A stretch of DNA of 64,000 nt from Phalacrocorax aristotelis (GCF_949628215.1 NC_134276.1:217950610-218014609), one strand, 5' to 3'; counted from the first letter of the stretch, positions 11,861 to 23,126 are shown. The notes: generated by a model from the sequence alone, not told the origin. Numbers and translations: made by a program.

Positions 11861-14800
11861 TCAGCTGGGGCTGACCTGGCTGGAGGAGACGGAGGAGACC
11901 TCCGTCCTCTGCGCCGAGCTCGAGGCCTCCGAGTCGTCCGCCATGGGCTTCCCGCACACCGTCTCCATGATGCAGGCGCGGAACTGGGGGGGCGCGAGCT
12001 CAGCCGGGGGGTCCCCGCGTCCCGTCCCCCCCCCACCCCGAGGGAGCCGCCTCTTCTCCCTGGGGACGTGCTGCCCCCCGCCTTCGGGGTGGCCCCAAGT
12101 GCCCCATGGGTGTCCCTGGGCACCCCGTGGGGTCCCCGTGCCTGGGTGTCTTCGTCCCCAGGGGTCCCCATCCCTGGGTGTCCACAAATGACCCTGCTCC
12201 CCGGGTGTCGCTGGTCCCCACACGTCCTTGGGCACCCCGGGGTGTCCCCAGTGTCGGCGGGTCCCGGGGTGTCCCCGTCGCCCGGGTGCCCCTGGATCTC
12301 CCCATTGCCCGGGGGTCCCCATTTCCTGGGTGCCCCCATCACCCAGATGTTCTGGAGTGTCCCCAATACCTGCGTGTCCCCGGGTGCCCCCAATGCCCTC
12401 GTGTCCCCGGGTGCCCCCAATGCCCGCGTGTCCCCGGGTGCCCCCAATGCCCTCGTGTCCCCGGGTGCCCCCAATGCCCGCGTGTCCCCGGGTGCCCCCA
12501 ATGCCCTCGTGTCTCCGGGTGCCCCCAATGCCCGCGTGTCCCCGGGTGCCCCCATTGCCCTCGTGTCCCCGGGTGCCCCCGTTGCCCTCGTGTCCCCGTG
12601 TGCCCCCAATGCCCGCGTGTCCCCGGGTGCCCCCGTTGCCCTCGTGTCCCCGGGTGCCCCCATTGCCCTCATGTCCCCGGGTGCCCCCAATGCCCGCGTG
12701 TCCCCGGGTGCCCCCAATGCCCGCGTGTCTCCGGGTGCCCCCAATGCCCTCGTGTCTCCGGGTGCCCCCAATGCCCGCGTGTCCCCGGGTGCCCCCATTG
12801 CCCTCATGTCCCCGGGTGCCCCCAATGCCCGCGTGTCCCCGGGTGCCCCCAATGCCCTCATGTCCCCGGGTGCCCCCAATGCCCGCGTGTCCCCGGGTGC
12901 CCCATTGTTGCGTGTTCCCGTGTGCCCCCAATGCCCGCGTGTCCCCGGGTTGTCCCCGGGTGCCCCCAATGCCCGCGTGTCCCCGGGTGCCCCCAATGCC
13001 CTCGTGTCTCCGGGTGCCCCCAATGCCCGCGTGTCCCCGGGTGCCCCCATTGCCTCGTGTCCCCGGGTGCCCCCGTTGCCCTCGTGTCCCCGTGTGCCCC
13101 CAATGCCCGCGTGTCCCCGGGTGCCCCCGTTGCCCTCGTGTCCCCGGGTGCCCCCATTGCCCTCATGTCCCCGGGTGCCCCCAATGCCCGCGTGTCCCCG
13201 GGTGCCCCCAATGCCCTCGTGTCTCCGGGTGCCCCCGTTGCCCTCGTGTCCCCGGGTGCCCCCAATGCCCGCGTGTCCCCGGGTGCCCCCGTTGCCCTCG
13301 TGTCCCCGGGTGCCCCCATTGCCCTCATGTCCCCGGGTGCCCCCAATGCCCGCGTGTCCCCGGGTGCCCCCAATGCCCTCGTGTCTCCGGGTGCCCCCAA
13401 TGCCCGCGTGTCTCCGGGTGCCCCCATTGCCCTCGTGTCCCCGGGTGCCCCCAATGCCCGCGTGTCCCCGGGTGCCCCCAATGCCCTCGTGTCTCGGGTG
13501 CCCCCAATGCCCGCGTGTCCCCGGGTGCCCCCATTGCCCTCATGTCCCCGGGTGCCCCCAATGCCCGCGTGTCCCGGGTGCCCCCAATGCCCTCATGTCC
13601 CCGGGTGCCCCCAATGCCCGCGTGTCCCCGGGTGCCCCATTGTTGCGTGTTCCCGTTGTGCCCCAATGCCCGCGTGTCCCCGGGTGCCCCCAATGCCCGC
13701 GTGTCCCCGGGTGCCCCCGTTGCCCTCGTGTCCCGGGTGCCCCCAATGCCCGCGTGTCCCCGTGTGCCCCCAATGCCCGCGTGTCCCCGGGTGCCCCCAA
13801 TGCCCTCGTGTCCCCGGGTGCCCCCAATGCCCGCGTGTCCCCGGGTGCCCCCAATGCCCGCGTGTCCCCGGGTGCCCCCGTTGCCCTTGTGTCCCCGGGT
13901 GCCCCATTGCCTGCGTGTCCCCGGGTGCCCCATCACCAGACGTTCGGGGCGCCCGGGGGCACCTGTTTGTTCATGAAGCAGTAGATGATGGGGTTGTAGA
14001 TGCAGGCGCTCTTGGAGAAGAAGGCAGGGATGGTGACGAGGCGCAGGTCGAGGCCGTGGTCGCGTTTGTTCACCATGTACATGGCCAGGGCGGCGTAGGG
14101 CACGTAGCAGAGGCAGAAGGAGCCCACCATCACCACCACCATGCGCGACACCTCCCGCTCCGCCTTCTGCGTCGTGGCCGACTCCTGCTGCTGCGCCGCC
14201 ACCTGCGCCGAGGGGTCAGCCCTGGCCGCAGGCCCCCCGCCGCCGTCCGTCTGTCCGAGCGGCCCTGCCCTCCTGCCCTCCTGCATCTGTCCATCTGTCC
14301 GAGCAGCCCTTCCTCCCTCCATCCCTCCCATCCCATCCTCCCTCCATCCCTCTGTCCCTCCTGCCCTTCTGCCTCCATCCGTCTGTCCGAGCAGCCCTGC
14401 CCTCCTGCTGCTGTCCATCTGTCCGAGCACCCCTTCCTCCCTCCATCCCTTCATCCCTCCTGCCTCTGTCTGTCTGTCCGAGCAGCCCTTCCTCCCTCCT
14501 GCCCTCCTGCTGCTGTCTGTCTGTCTGAGCAGCCCTTCCTCCATCCATCCCCCATCCCATCCTCCCTCCATCCCTCTGTCCCTCCATCCCTCCATCCCTC
14601 CTGCCTCCATCTGTCTGTCCAAGCAGCCCTGCCCTCCTGCCCTCCGTCCGTCTGTCCGAGCAGCCCTTCCTCCGTCTGTCCCTCCTGCCCTGCCTCTGTC
14701 TGTCTGTCCAAGCAGCCTTTCCTCCATCCATCCCTCCACCCCTGCTGCCTCCGTCCGTCTGTCCGAGCAGCCCTCCCTCCCCCGCCCCCTCAGCACCTGC

Positions 14801-17800
14801 CCTCGCTCCCGCCGCCCCTCCCACCCTCCCTCCCCCGCACGGGACCCCCGTGCCCCCGACTCACGGCCCGCAGGGCGCTGAGCAGCTGCGAGTAGGAGAA
14901 GATGATGAGGGAGAGGGGCACGATGAAGCAGAAGATGAAGAGGAACCAGGTGTAGTACTCGCTCTTGTACTTGGTGCCCACCGTGTACCAGTCGGGGCCG
15001 CAGGAGCACTGCAGCCCCTCGGGCACGTACCTGCAGGGCGCGCGCACTCACCGCCCGCGCCTCGCACCCTGGCACCCCCACGGCACCCCACGGTACACCC
15101 ACGGCACCCCACAGCACCCGACGGTACACCCACGGCACCACACAGCACCTCCTGGCACCCCCACGGCACCCCACGGCACCCCATGGTTCATCCACAGCAC
15201 CTCCTGGCACCCCCACGGCACCCCATGGTACACCCACGGCACCCCACAGCACCTCCTGGCACCCCCACGGCACCCCATGGTTCATCCACAGCACCTCCTG
15301 GCACCCCCACGGTACCCCCAAGGCACCCCCGTGGCATCCCGTGGCACCCCATGGCACCCCCTGTGGCACCCCCATAGCACCCCTGTGGATCCCCATGATG
15401 CCTCCAGGGCTCCCCATGGCACCCTCATGGATCCCCATGGCACCCCATGGCACCCATGATGCCCCCATGGCACCCCTGTGGCACCCCCATGGATCCCCAT
15501 GACGTCCCCATGGCTCCCCATGGCACTCCCATGGCACCCTCATGGCACCTCCATGGCTCCCCATGGCACCCCATGGATCCCCATGACAGCCCCATGGCAC
15601 CCCATGGCACCCCCATGGATCCCCATGGCACCCCATGACGCCCCCATGGCACCCCATGGATCCCCATGGCACCCCATGATGCCCCCATGGCTCCCCATGG
15701 CACCCCCATGGCACCCCCATGGCACCCCTGTGGCACCCCATGGATCCCCATGATGCCCCCATGGCTCCCCATGGCACCCCCATGGCTCCCCATAGCACCC
15801 CCAGCCTGCTCTGCACCCCTGTGCCACCCCCCCCGCACATCCCCCCATCCCCCCATCCCCCCCATATCCCCCCCATCCCCCCCGCCGCCGCTCCCGGAGG
15901 CGTCCGGCGCCCCCCGACCTGCTCCAGCCGAAGAAGGGGGGCACGGCGACGCCGACGCCGATGGCCCAGGTGGCCACGACCACCAGGAGCGCGTGCCGGG
16001 AGCTGAAGCGGAAGTTGCCGAAGGGTTTGCAGATGACGATGTAGCGCTCGAACGCCAGGAAGGCCAGGGACCACCCCGTCACCAGCCCTGGGGGGCAGCG
16101 CCGGCACCTCAGCCCCCCCCCCGCCACCCCCCCGCCCGCCGCGGGCGCCCCACGCCTACGGCCGTGCCGCGGTGGGCACCCCAATGCCCACAGCCTGGCC
16201 GTGGTGGGCGTCCCGACGCCTATGGTCCCACCATGGTGGGCGCCCCAACGCCTATGGTCCCACCATGGTGGGCACCCCAATGCCCACAGCCTGGCCGTGG
16301 TGGGCGTCCCAACGCCTATGGTCCCACCATGGTGGGCACCCCAATGCCCACAGCCTGGCCGTGGTGGGCGCCCCAACGCCTATGGTCCCACCATGGTGGG
16401 CACCCCAATGCCCACAGCCTGGGCGTGGTGGGCACCCAACGCCTATGGTCCCACCATGGTGGGCACCCCAATGCCCACAGCCTGGGCGTGGTGGGCACCC
16501 CAACGCCTATGGTCCCACCATGGTGGGCACCCCAATGCCCACAGCCTGGCCGTGGTGGGCACCCCAACGCCTATGGTCCCACCATGGTGGGCACCCCAAC
16601 GCCTACGGCCCTACCAGGCCATGGTGGGCACCCCGACACCTATGGCCACGCCACAATGGGCACCCCAACACCTACAGCCTGGCCGTGGTGGGCACCCCAA
16701 CGCCTATGGTCCCACCATGGTGGGCACCCCAATGCCCACAGCCTGGCCGTGGTGGGCACCCCGACACCTACGGCCTGGTCATGGTGGGCACCCCAATGCC
16801 CACAGCCTGGCCGTGGTGGGCGCCCAACGCCTATGGTCCCACCATGGTGGGCACCCCAATGCCCACAGCCTGGCCGTGGTGGGCACCCCAACGCCTACGG
16901 CCCTACCAGGCCATGGTGGGCACCCCGACACCTATGGCCACGCCACAATGGGCACCCCAACACCTACAGCCTGGCCGTGGTGGGCACCCCAACGCCTATG
17001 GTCCCACCATGGTGGGCACCCCAATGCCCACAGCCTGGGCGTGGTGGGCACCCCAACGCCTATGGTCCCACCATGGTGGGCACCCCAATGCCCACAGCCT
17101 GGCCGTGGTGGGCGTCCCAACGCCTATGGTCCCACCATGGTGGGCACCCCAACGCCTACGGCCCTACCAGGCCATGGTGGGCACCCCGACACCTATGGCC
17201 ACGCCACAATGGGCACCCCAACACCTACAGCCTGGCCGTGGTGGGCACCCCAACGCCTATGGTCCCACCATGGTGGGCACCCCAATGCCCACAGCCTGGC
17301 CGTGGTGGGCACCCCAACGCCTATGGTCCCACCATGGTGGGCACCCCAACGCCTACGGCCCTACCAGGCCATGGTGGGCACCCCGACACCTATGGCCACA
17401 CCACAATGGGCACCCCAACACCTACAGCCTGGCCGTGGTGGGCACCCGACACCTACGGCCCGGTCATGGTGGGCACCCCAATGCCTACGCCCCACGCGGT
17501 GGGCACCCCGACACCTACAGCTGGCCATGGTGGGCACCCCGACACCTACATCCCGGCCACGGTGGGCACCCCAACACCTACAGCCCCACCAGACCCTGGT
17601 GGTCACCTCCACCTACAGCCCCACCAGATTGTGGTGGGCACCCCAGTGCCTACATCCCGGCCATGGTGGGCACCCCAACGCCTACGGCCCTGCCAGGCCA
17701 TGGTGGGCACCCCAACACCTATGGCCACGCCACAATGGGCACCCCAACGCCTATGGCCCCGCCAGACTATGATGGTCACCTCCACCTACAGCCCCGCCAG

Positions 17801-18238
17801 ACCCCAGTGGTCACCCCAACTCCTCCAGGTCCAGAAGACCCCGGTGGTGACCCCCCCCTCCCACAGGCGGCCCCGTGGCCGCCCCCACCTACCTCCGGTG
17901 GCCCCCACGAAGCCCTCCAAGGAGCACATGTTCTTGCCGAAGACGAAGTAACCCTGGGAGCTGGAGACGAAGACGGTGAAGACGCTGAAGAGGCAGCAGA
18001 TGAAGCCGCTGAAGGAGATGTTCACCCAGGATGTAGTTGAGGGTTGCCGCAGCTTCTTGTACTTGACGGTGACGACGAGGACGATGGCGTTGAGGGGGGT
18101 CCCCAGGAGGAAGACGAAGCCCATGAAGGCCGTCTGCAGGTAGAACGCCCACCGCGGGGCGATGTGGTACTGGGGCCCGTCCCAAGGGCCGACCGAGGAG
18201 CTGTTCTTGAAGAGGTAAAACTCTTCGTCACCCGACAT
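11861..18238 (-). CDS. OPN1SW: short-wavelength-sensitive 1 cone opsin (violet type)
   Basis: Five exons on the minus strand: 18238-17893 (346 nt), 16087-15919 (169), 15030-14865 (166), 14202-13963 (240) and 11983-11861 (123). The total is 1044 nt and 347 residues, equal to other bird SWS1 opsins, with every junction GT-AG and in phase. Visible hallmarks are N-terminal glycosylation sites, Cys110 and Glu113 (counterion, in CSLEGF), ERY at the end of helix 3, the second-loop [11 protein letters not shown], the retinal-binding lysine in [16 protein letters not shown], and C-terminal SSSQVSPS with phosphorylatable serines. The protein is the retinal-bound G-protein-coupled receptor of violet cones. 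At bovine-rhodopsin positions 86, 90 and 93 it has Cys, Ser and Thr. Residues 72-76 read STTSW instead of the family's LNYIL because two compensating single-base indels lie 16-17 bp apart (see findings). Introns 1 to 4 each hold their own minisatellite. Confidence 0.98.
12360..13935. repeat. 28-bp minisatellite in OPN1SW intron 4
   Basis: About 55 copies of a 28-bp unit containing GGGTGCCCCCAATGCCCGCG, with variant positions (ATGCCCG, ATGCCCT, TTGCCCT, GTTGCCC) scattered in blocks. Because 28 is one more than a multiple of three, open frames rotate through all three phases. The long open frames here on both strands are artefacts. Confidence 0.95.
14222..14790. repeat. CT-rich minisatellite in OPN1SW intron 3
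   Basis: Degenerate repeats of GTCTGTCCGAGCAGCCCT and TCCCTCCATCCCTC words fill the 660-bp intron between exons 3 and 4. The first 20 and last 70 bp of the intron are free of repeats. Confidence 0.9.
15060..15815. repeat. CCATGGCACCCC minisatellite in OPN1SW intron 2
   Basis: Dozens of copies of a short unit (TGGCACCCCCATGG and variants with GATCCCCATGA) make up most of the 888-bp intron. It grades from GGCACCCCACGG-type units near exon 3 to GGATCCCCATGA-type units near exon 2. Confidence 0.9.
16150..17830. repeat. 64-bp dimeric minisatellite in OPN1SW intron 1
   Basis: The array has a basic ~32-bp element (GTGGTGGGCACCCCAACGCC) arranged as a ~64-bp dimer with the second half containing GGTCCCACCATGGTGGGCAC. 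A longer variant block (CGGCCCTACCAGGCCATGG followed by GCCACGCCACAATGGGC) recurs five times, giving higher-order structure. It nearly fills the 1.8-kb first intron. Confidence 0.95.
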
Positions 18239-18430
18239 GGTGGGGTGGGCTGCGTTGGGGGGGGGGGGAGCCCAGGGGGGACGCGGAGACCCCCGGCCCT
18301 CCCCCTCTGATATACCCTGCCCGGCCCCGAGCCGCTTAACGGCTGAGGCGGGGATCAAGGCTTCATCCCTGGGCAAACTTGGGGATTAGGGGGGGCTAAG
18401 CCCGGCTTAGAGGCCTAATTGGCCTCCTTA
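18239..18430 (-). promoter_or_regulatory. OPN1SW promoter with TATA box and CRX/OTX-like site
   Basis: Reading the minus strand toward the start codon, there is an AGGCC-TAATT-GGCCT inverted element (18411-18425), then CTAATCC (18389-18383), which matches the CRX/OTX photoreceptor consensus, then GGTATATCAG (TATA core 18314-18310). The start codon is at 18238. This spacing predicts transcription starting near 18283 with a leader of about 45 nt. CRX control of cone opsins is established; its use here is inferred from the motif. Confidence 0.7.
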
Positions 18431-18659
18431 AGCCGGGCCGAGCCGATTGCCGGGGCTCCCGGGGGATTTGGGGTGGGGTAAAAGGGTGGGGGGGGGGTCC
18501 CCAGGGACCCCAAGCTTGGCCCTGCTGCCACCGGGGTGTCCCAGCACTGGGTCGGTCTTGGGGGGTGGTTTGGGGCTACCCCACACACACACCCTGAGTG
18601 CCCTGGGGTGGCCCCCCCCCCCCCGCGCCGCAGGGACACCCAGTGACACCCACCCACCG
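18431..18659. other. short single-copy spacer upstream of opsin promoter
   Basis: GC-rich spacer between the opsin promoter and the G-rich minisatellite. No gene is seen. Confidence 0.5.
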
Positions 18660-21425
18660 TTTAGTGCCCCCCGGCGCTGCGCTTTGGGGGGTGCAGGGAT
18701 GGGGGTGGCGCTTTGGGGCGCAGGGATGGGGTCTGTGTGCTTGGGGGGCGCAGGGATGGGGTCTGTGTGCTTTGGGGGCGCAGGGATGGGGTCTGTGTGC
18801 TTGGGGGGGCGCAGGATGGGGTCTGTGTGCTTTGGGGGGGAGCAGGGATGGGGTCTGTGTGCTTGGGGGGGAGCAGGGATGGGGGTGGCGCTTTGGGGGG
18901 GCAGGGATGGGGGCTGTGTGCTTTGGGGGGGCAGGGATGGGGTCTGTGTGCTTTGGGGGGGCGCAGGGATGGGGGTGGCGCTTTGGGGGGCAGGGATGGG
19001 GGCTGTGTGCTTTGGGGGGGGCAGGGATGGGGTCTGTGTGCTTTGGGGGGGCGCAGGGATGGGGTCTGTGTGCTTTGGGGGGGGCAGGATGGGGTCTGTG
19101 TGCTTTGGGGGGGCAGGGATGGGGTCTGTGTGCTTTGGGGGGGGGGCAGGGATGGGGTCTGTGTGCTTTGGGGGGGCGCAGGGATGGGGTCTGTGTGCTT
19201 TGGGGGTGCAGGGATGGGGGTGGCGCTTGGGGGCGCAGGGATGGGGTCTGTGTGCTTTGGGGGGCGCAGGATGGGGTCTGTGTGCTTTGGGGGGAGCAGG
19301 GATGGGGTCTGTGTGCTTTGGGGGGGGCAGGGATGGGGTCTGTGTGCTTGGGGGGGGGGCAGGGATGGGGTCTGTGTGCTTTGGGGGGGCAGGGATGGGT
19401 CTGTGTGCTTTGGGGGGGCAGGGATGGGGTCTGTGTGCTTGGGGGGGCAGGGATGGGGTCTGTGTGCTTTGGGGGGGAGCAGGGATGGGGTCTGTGTGCT
19501 TTGGGGGGGGCAGGGATGGGGTCTGTGTGCTTGGGGGGGGCAGGGATGGGGTCTGTGTGCTTGGGGGGGGGCAGGGATGGGGTCTGTGTGCTTTGGGGGG
19601 CGCAGGGATGGGGTCTGTGTGCTTTGGGGGGGGCAGGGATGGGGTCTGTGTGCTTTGGGGGCGCAGGGATGGGGTCTGTGTGCTTTGGGGGGAGCAGGGA
19701 TGGGGTCTGTGTGCTTTGGGGGGGGCAGGGATGGGGTCTGTGTGCTTGGGGGGGGGGCAGGGATGGGGTCTGTGTGCTTTGGGGGGGGCAGGGATGGGGT
19801 CTGTGTGCTTTGGGGGGGCAGGGATGGGGTCTGTGTGCTTGGGGGGGGCAGGGATGGGGTCTGTGTGCTTTGGGGGCGCAGGGATGGGGTCTGTGTGCTT
19901 TGGGGGGGCGCAGGGATGGGGTCTGTGTGCTTGGGGGGGGCAGGGATGGGGTCTGTGTGCTTTGGGGGGGGCAGGGATGGGGTCTGTGTGCTTGGGGGGG
20001 GCAGGGATGGGGTCTGTGTGCTTGGGGGGGCAGGGATGGGGTCTGTGTGCTTTGGGGGCGCAGGGATGGGGTCTGTGTGCTTGGGGGGGGCAGGATGGGG
20101 TCTGTGTGCTTTGGGGGGCGCAGGGATGGGGTCTGTGTGCTTGGGGGGGGGCAGGGATGGGGTCTGTGTGCTTTGGGGGGGGGCAGGGATGGGGTCTGTG
20201 TGCTTGGGGGGGGGGCAGGATGGGGTCTGTGTGCTTTGGGGGGGCGCAGGGATGGGGTCTGTGTGCTTGGGGGGGGGCAGGGATGGGGTCTGTGTGCTTG
20301 GGGGGGGGGCAGGGATGGGGTCTGTGTGCTTTGGGGGGGGGCAGGGATGGGGTCTGTGTGCTTGGGGGGGGGCAGGGATGGGGTCTGTGTGCTTTGGGGG
20401 GGGCAGGGATGGGGTCTGTGTGCTTTGGGGGGCGCAGGGATGGGGTCTGTGTGCTTGGGGGGGGCAGGGATGGGGTCTGTGTGCTTTGGGGGGGCAGGGA
20501 TGGGGTCTGTGTGCTTTGGGGGGCGCAGGGATGGGGTCTGTGTGCTTTGGGGGGGCGCAGGGATGGGGTCTGTGTGCTTGGGGGGGGGCAGGGATGGGGT
20601 CTGTGTGCTTTGGGGGGGGCAGGGATGGGGTCTGTGTGCTTGGGGGGGCAGGGATGGGGTCTGTGTGCTTGGGGGGGGGCAGGGATGGGGTCTGTGTGCT
20701 TTGGGGGGGGGCAGGGATGGGGTCTGCGTGCTTTGGGGGGGCGCAGGGATGGGTCTGTGTGCTTGGGGGGGGGCAGGGATGGGGTCTGTGTGCTTTGGGG
20801 GGCGCAGGGATGGGTCTGTGTGCTTTGGGGGGGCAGGGATGGGGTCTGTGTGCTTTGGGGGGGCGCAGGGATGGGGTCTGTGTGCTTTGGGGGGGCGCAG
20901 GGATGGGGTCTGTGTGCTTTGGGGGGGAGCAGGGATGGGGTCTGTGTGCTTGGGGGGGCAGGGATGGGGTCTGTGTGCTTTGGGGGGCGCAGGGATGGGG
21001 TCTGTGTGCTTTGGGGGGCGCAGGGATGGGGTCTGTGTGCTTTGGGGGGAGCAGGGATGGGGTCTGTGTGCTTGGGGGGGGCAGGGATGGGGTCTGTGTG
21101 CTTTGGGGGGGAGCAGGGATGGGGTCTGTGTGCTTTGGGGGGGCAGGGATGGGGTCTGTGTGCTTTGGGGGGGCAGGGATGGGGTCTGTGTGCTTTGGGG
21201 GGTGCAGGGATGGGGTCTGTGTGCTTTGGGGGGGCGCAGGGATGGGGTCTGTGTGCTTTGGGGGGTGCAGGGATGGGGGCTGTGTGCTTTGGGGGGTGCA
21301 GGGATGGGGTCTGTGTGCTTTGGGGGGCGCAGGGATGGGGTCTGTGTGCTTTGGGGGGTGCAGGGATGGGGGCTGTGTGCTTTGGGGGGCGCAGGGATGG
21401 GTCTGTGTGCTTTGGGGGGCGCAGA
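18660..21425 (+). repeat. G-rich ~31-bp minisatellite upstream of OPN1SW
   Basis: About 90 copies of a unit containing GCAGGGATGGGGTCTGTGTG joined by G-runs of 5-9 bases. Most length variation lies in the G-run and an optional GC or A before GCAGG. Every unit has several G-tracts on the plus strand, so G-quadruplex formation is plausible. Both strands are stop-free over long distances, giving artefactual open frames of about 1000 codons. Confidence 0.97.
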
Positions 21426-21489
21426 GCCGTGGCTGCCCCCCCGTCCCCCCACCCCGCCACCACCCACGCGTGGCCGGAGCCGTGGGAGC

Positions 21490-21560
21490 GGCTCGTTGGT
21501 CTAGGGGTATGATTCTCGCTTAGGGTGCGAGAGGTCCCGGGTTCAAATCCCGACGAGCCC
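21490..21560 (+). tRNA. tRNA-Pro, anticodon AGG (one base short in the T stem)
   Basis: The sequence folds as a tRNA. Acceptor strands are GGCTCGT and ACGAGCC, with a D arm in TGGTCTAGGGGTATGA and an anticodon arm TCTCGCTTAGGGTGCGAGA with anticodon AGG. The T arm contains the B box GGTTCAAAT. It matches vertebrate tRNA-Pro(AGG) throughout except that the 3' side of the T stem is CCCG where CCGGG requires CCCGG, so the gene is 71 rather than 72 nt. The A box is TGGTCTAGGGG. A run of seven T follows at once. A tRNA-Pro(AGG) lies at the same place between OPN1SW and CCDC136 on human chromosome 7 (from memory), so this is probably an old functional locus and the missing G may be a consensus error. 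Confidence 0.92.
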
Positions 21561-21564
21561 AAAC

Positions 21565-21571
21565 TTTTTTT
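21565..21571 (+). terminator. RNA polymerase III terminator
   Basis: Seven consecutive T residues begin four bases after the end of the tRNA gene, a standard Pol III termination signal. Confidence 0.9.
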
Positions 21572-21669
21572 CCCTCCCACCCCAACCCCCCCGCACCCCT
21601 TTTGCTGCCCCCCCCCGCGACGTGGGCCACCGTGGGGGCAGGAAGGATGAGCACAAGCCGCTTAAGGGG

Positions 21670-21720
21670 GGATTAAGGGTTCTCGGGACCCCCCCCCCAG
21701 GGCTGGGAGCGCCTATAAAA
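21670..21720 (+). promoter_or_regulatory. consensus TATA box with CRX-like site
   Basis: TATAAAA at 21714-21720 sits in gcgccTATAAAAggcggg, a textbook core promoter context. GGATTAA at 21670-21676 (TTAATCC on the minus strand, a CRX/OTX consensus) lies 38 bp before it. Transcription would start near 21745 on the plus strand. Whether it serves the gene at 23196, as a distal alternative start, or another RNA is not evident. Confidence 0.5.
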
Positions 21721-21944
21721 GGCGGGTGGAGCGGAGGGACGGTGGGGTGGTGGCAGCGCCCGGGCCCACGCGGCGTGGGGCACCCACGGGGGGGGGGACA
21801 CGGGGGACACCCGTGGGTTGTGGCCAGCTCCGGGGCAGGGACAGGTTGGTGCTGGGGGGGGGGACAGAGGGATGGGGGGGCGGGCAGGGCTGGGCTGAGG
21901 GACCCCGCGGTGGGTACACGGGGGGGCTCGGTGGTGCCTGCCCC

Positions 21945-22830
21945 GGTTGGGCTGGACTGGGCCATACTGGGCCGGACTGGGATGGACTGGACTGGGCCAT
22001 AGTAGGCCGGATTGGGCCGAACAGGGCTGTACTGGGCCATACTGGGATGGACTGGGATGGACTGGACTGGGCCATAGTAGGCCGGATTGGGCCGGACAGG
22101 GCCGTACTGGGCCATACTGGGCCGGACTGGGATGGACTGGACTGGGCCATAGTAGGCCGGATTGGGCCGGACAGGCTGTACTGGGCCATACTGGGCCGGA
22201 CTGGGATGGACTGGACTGGGCCATAGTAGGCCGGATTGGGCCGGACAGGGCCGTACTGGGCCGGACAGGGCTAGACTGGGCCATACTGGGCCGGACTGGG
22301 ATGGACTGGACTGGGCCATAGTAGGCCGGATTGGGCCGGACAGGGCCGTACTGGGCCGGACAGGGCTAGACTGGGCCATACTGGACTGGACTGGGCCATA
22401 CTGGGCTGGACTGGGATGGACTGGACTGGGCCATAGTAGGCCAGACTGGGCCGACTGGGCTGGACAGGGCTAGACTGGGCCATACTGGACTGGACTGGCC
22501 GGACTGGGCCGTACTGGGCTGTACTGGGCCGGACTGGGCCGGACTGGGCTGGACAGGGCTAGACTGGGCCATACTGGACTGGACTGGGCCGGACTGGGCC
22601 GTACTGGGCTGTACTGGGCCGGACTGGGCTGGACTGGGCTGGACAGGGCTAGAGTGGGCCATACTGGACTGGATTGGGCCATACTGGGATGGACTGGACT
22701 GGGCCATAGTAGGCCATACTGGGCCGGACTGGGCCGGACAGGGCCAGACTGGGCCATACTGGACTGGACTGGGCCGGGCCATACTGGGCTGGACTGGGCT
22801 GGACTGGGCCGTACTGGGTCAGGTGGGGCC
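21945..22830. repeat. GGACTGGGCC short tandem repeat
   Basis: About 880 bp of 10-12-bp words (GGACTGGGCC, GGGCCATACT, GGGATGGACT, GGGCCATAGTAGGCC). A block with ATAGTAGGCCGGATTGGGCC recurs about every 110-150 bp in the left half, showing higher-order duplication. Confidence 0.92.
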
Positions 22831-23126
22831 AGCTCAGGTCACAGCACCAGGCTGTACCACACGGTCCTGCACTGGGCCAGACTGGTGCCCTCCCATTCCA
22901 CCCGCGCCGCTCCCTCCCGGGCCCCTCGTGGCCATCAGTAGGCTCCAGAGTGAATGCTCCCCCCACCCCTTCCCAAAAGACCCCGGGGCAGGGGCACTGG
23001 GGGTACTGGCGTGGGGTGCTGGTACGGGACAGTGGCACTGGGAGGGGGCGTGTCCCGCCGCGGCCCCTCCCCCCGAGCCCCCGCCCCCAGCCAAGGCACC
23101 CAGGCCCCCCGGGGGAGGGGCCGGCT

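Noticed and set aside
10898-14895. Plus-strand open frames of about 900-1000 codons across opsin introns
   Set aside because: They cross well-defined opsin exons on the other strand and consist of intronic repeats.
21490-21560. tRNA-derived repeat or pseudogene
   Set aside because: Apart from one base it is intact, has a direct Pol III terminator and appears syntenic with the human gene; there is no 3' A-rich tail or target-site duplication.
18428-21580. Gly/Trp/Cys-rich and His/Pro/Thr-rich open frames of about 1000 codons on both strands
   Set aside because: Artefacts of the G-rich minisatellite.
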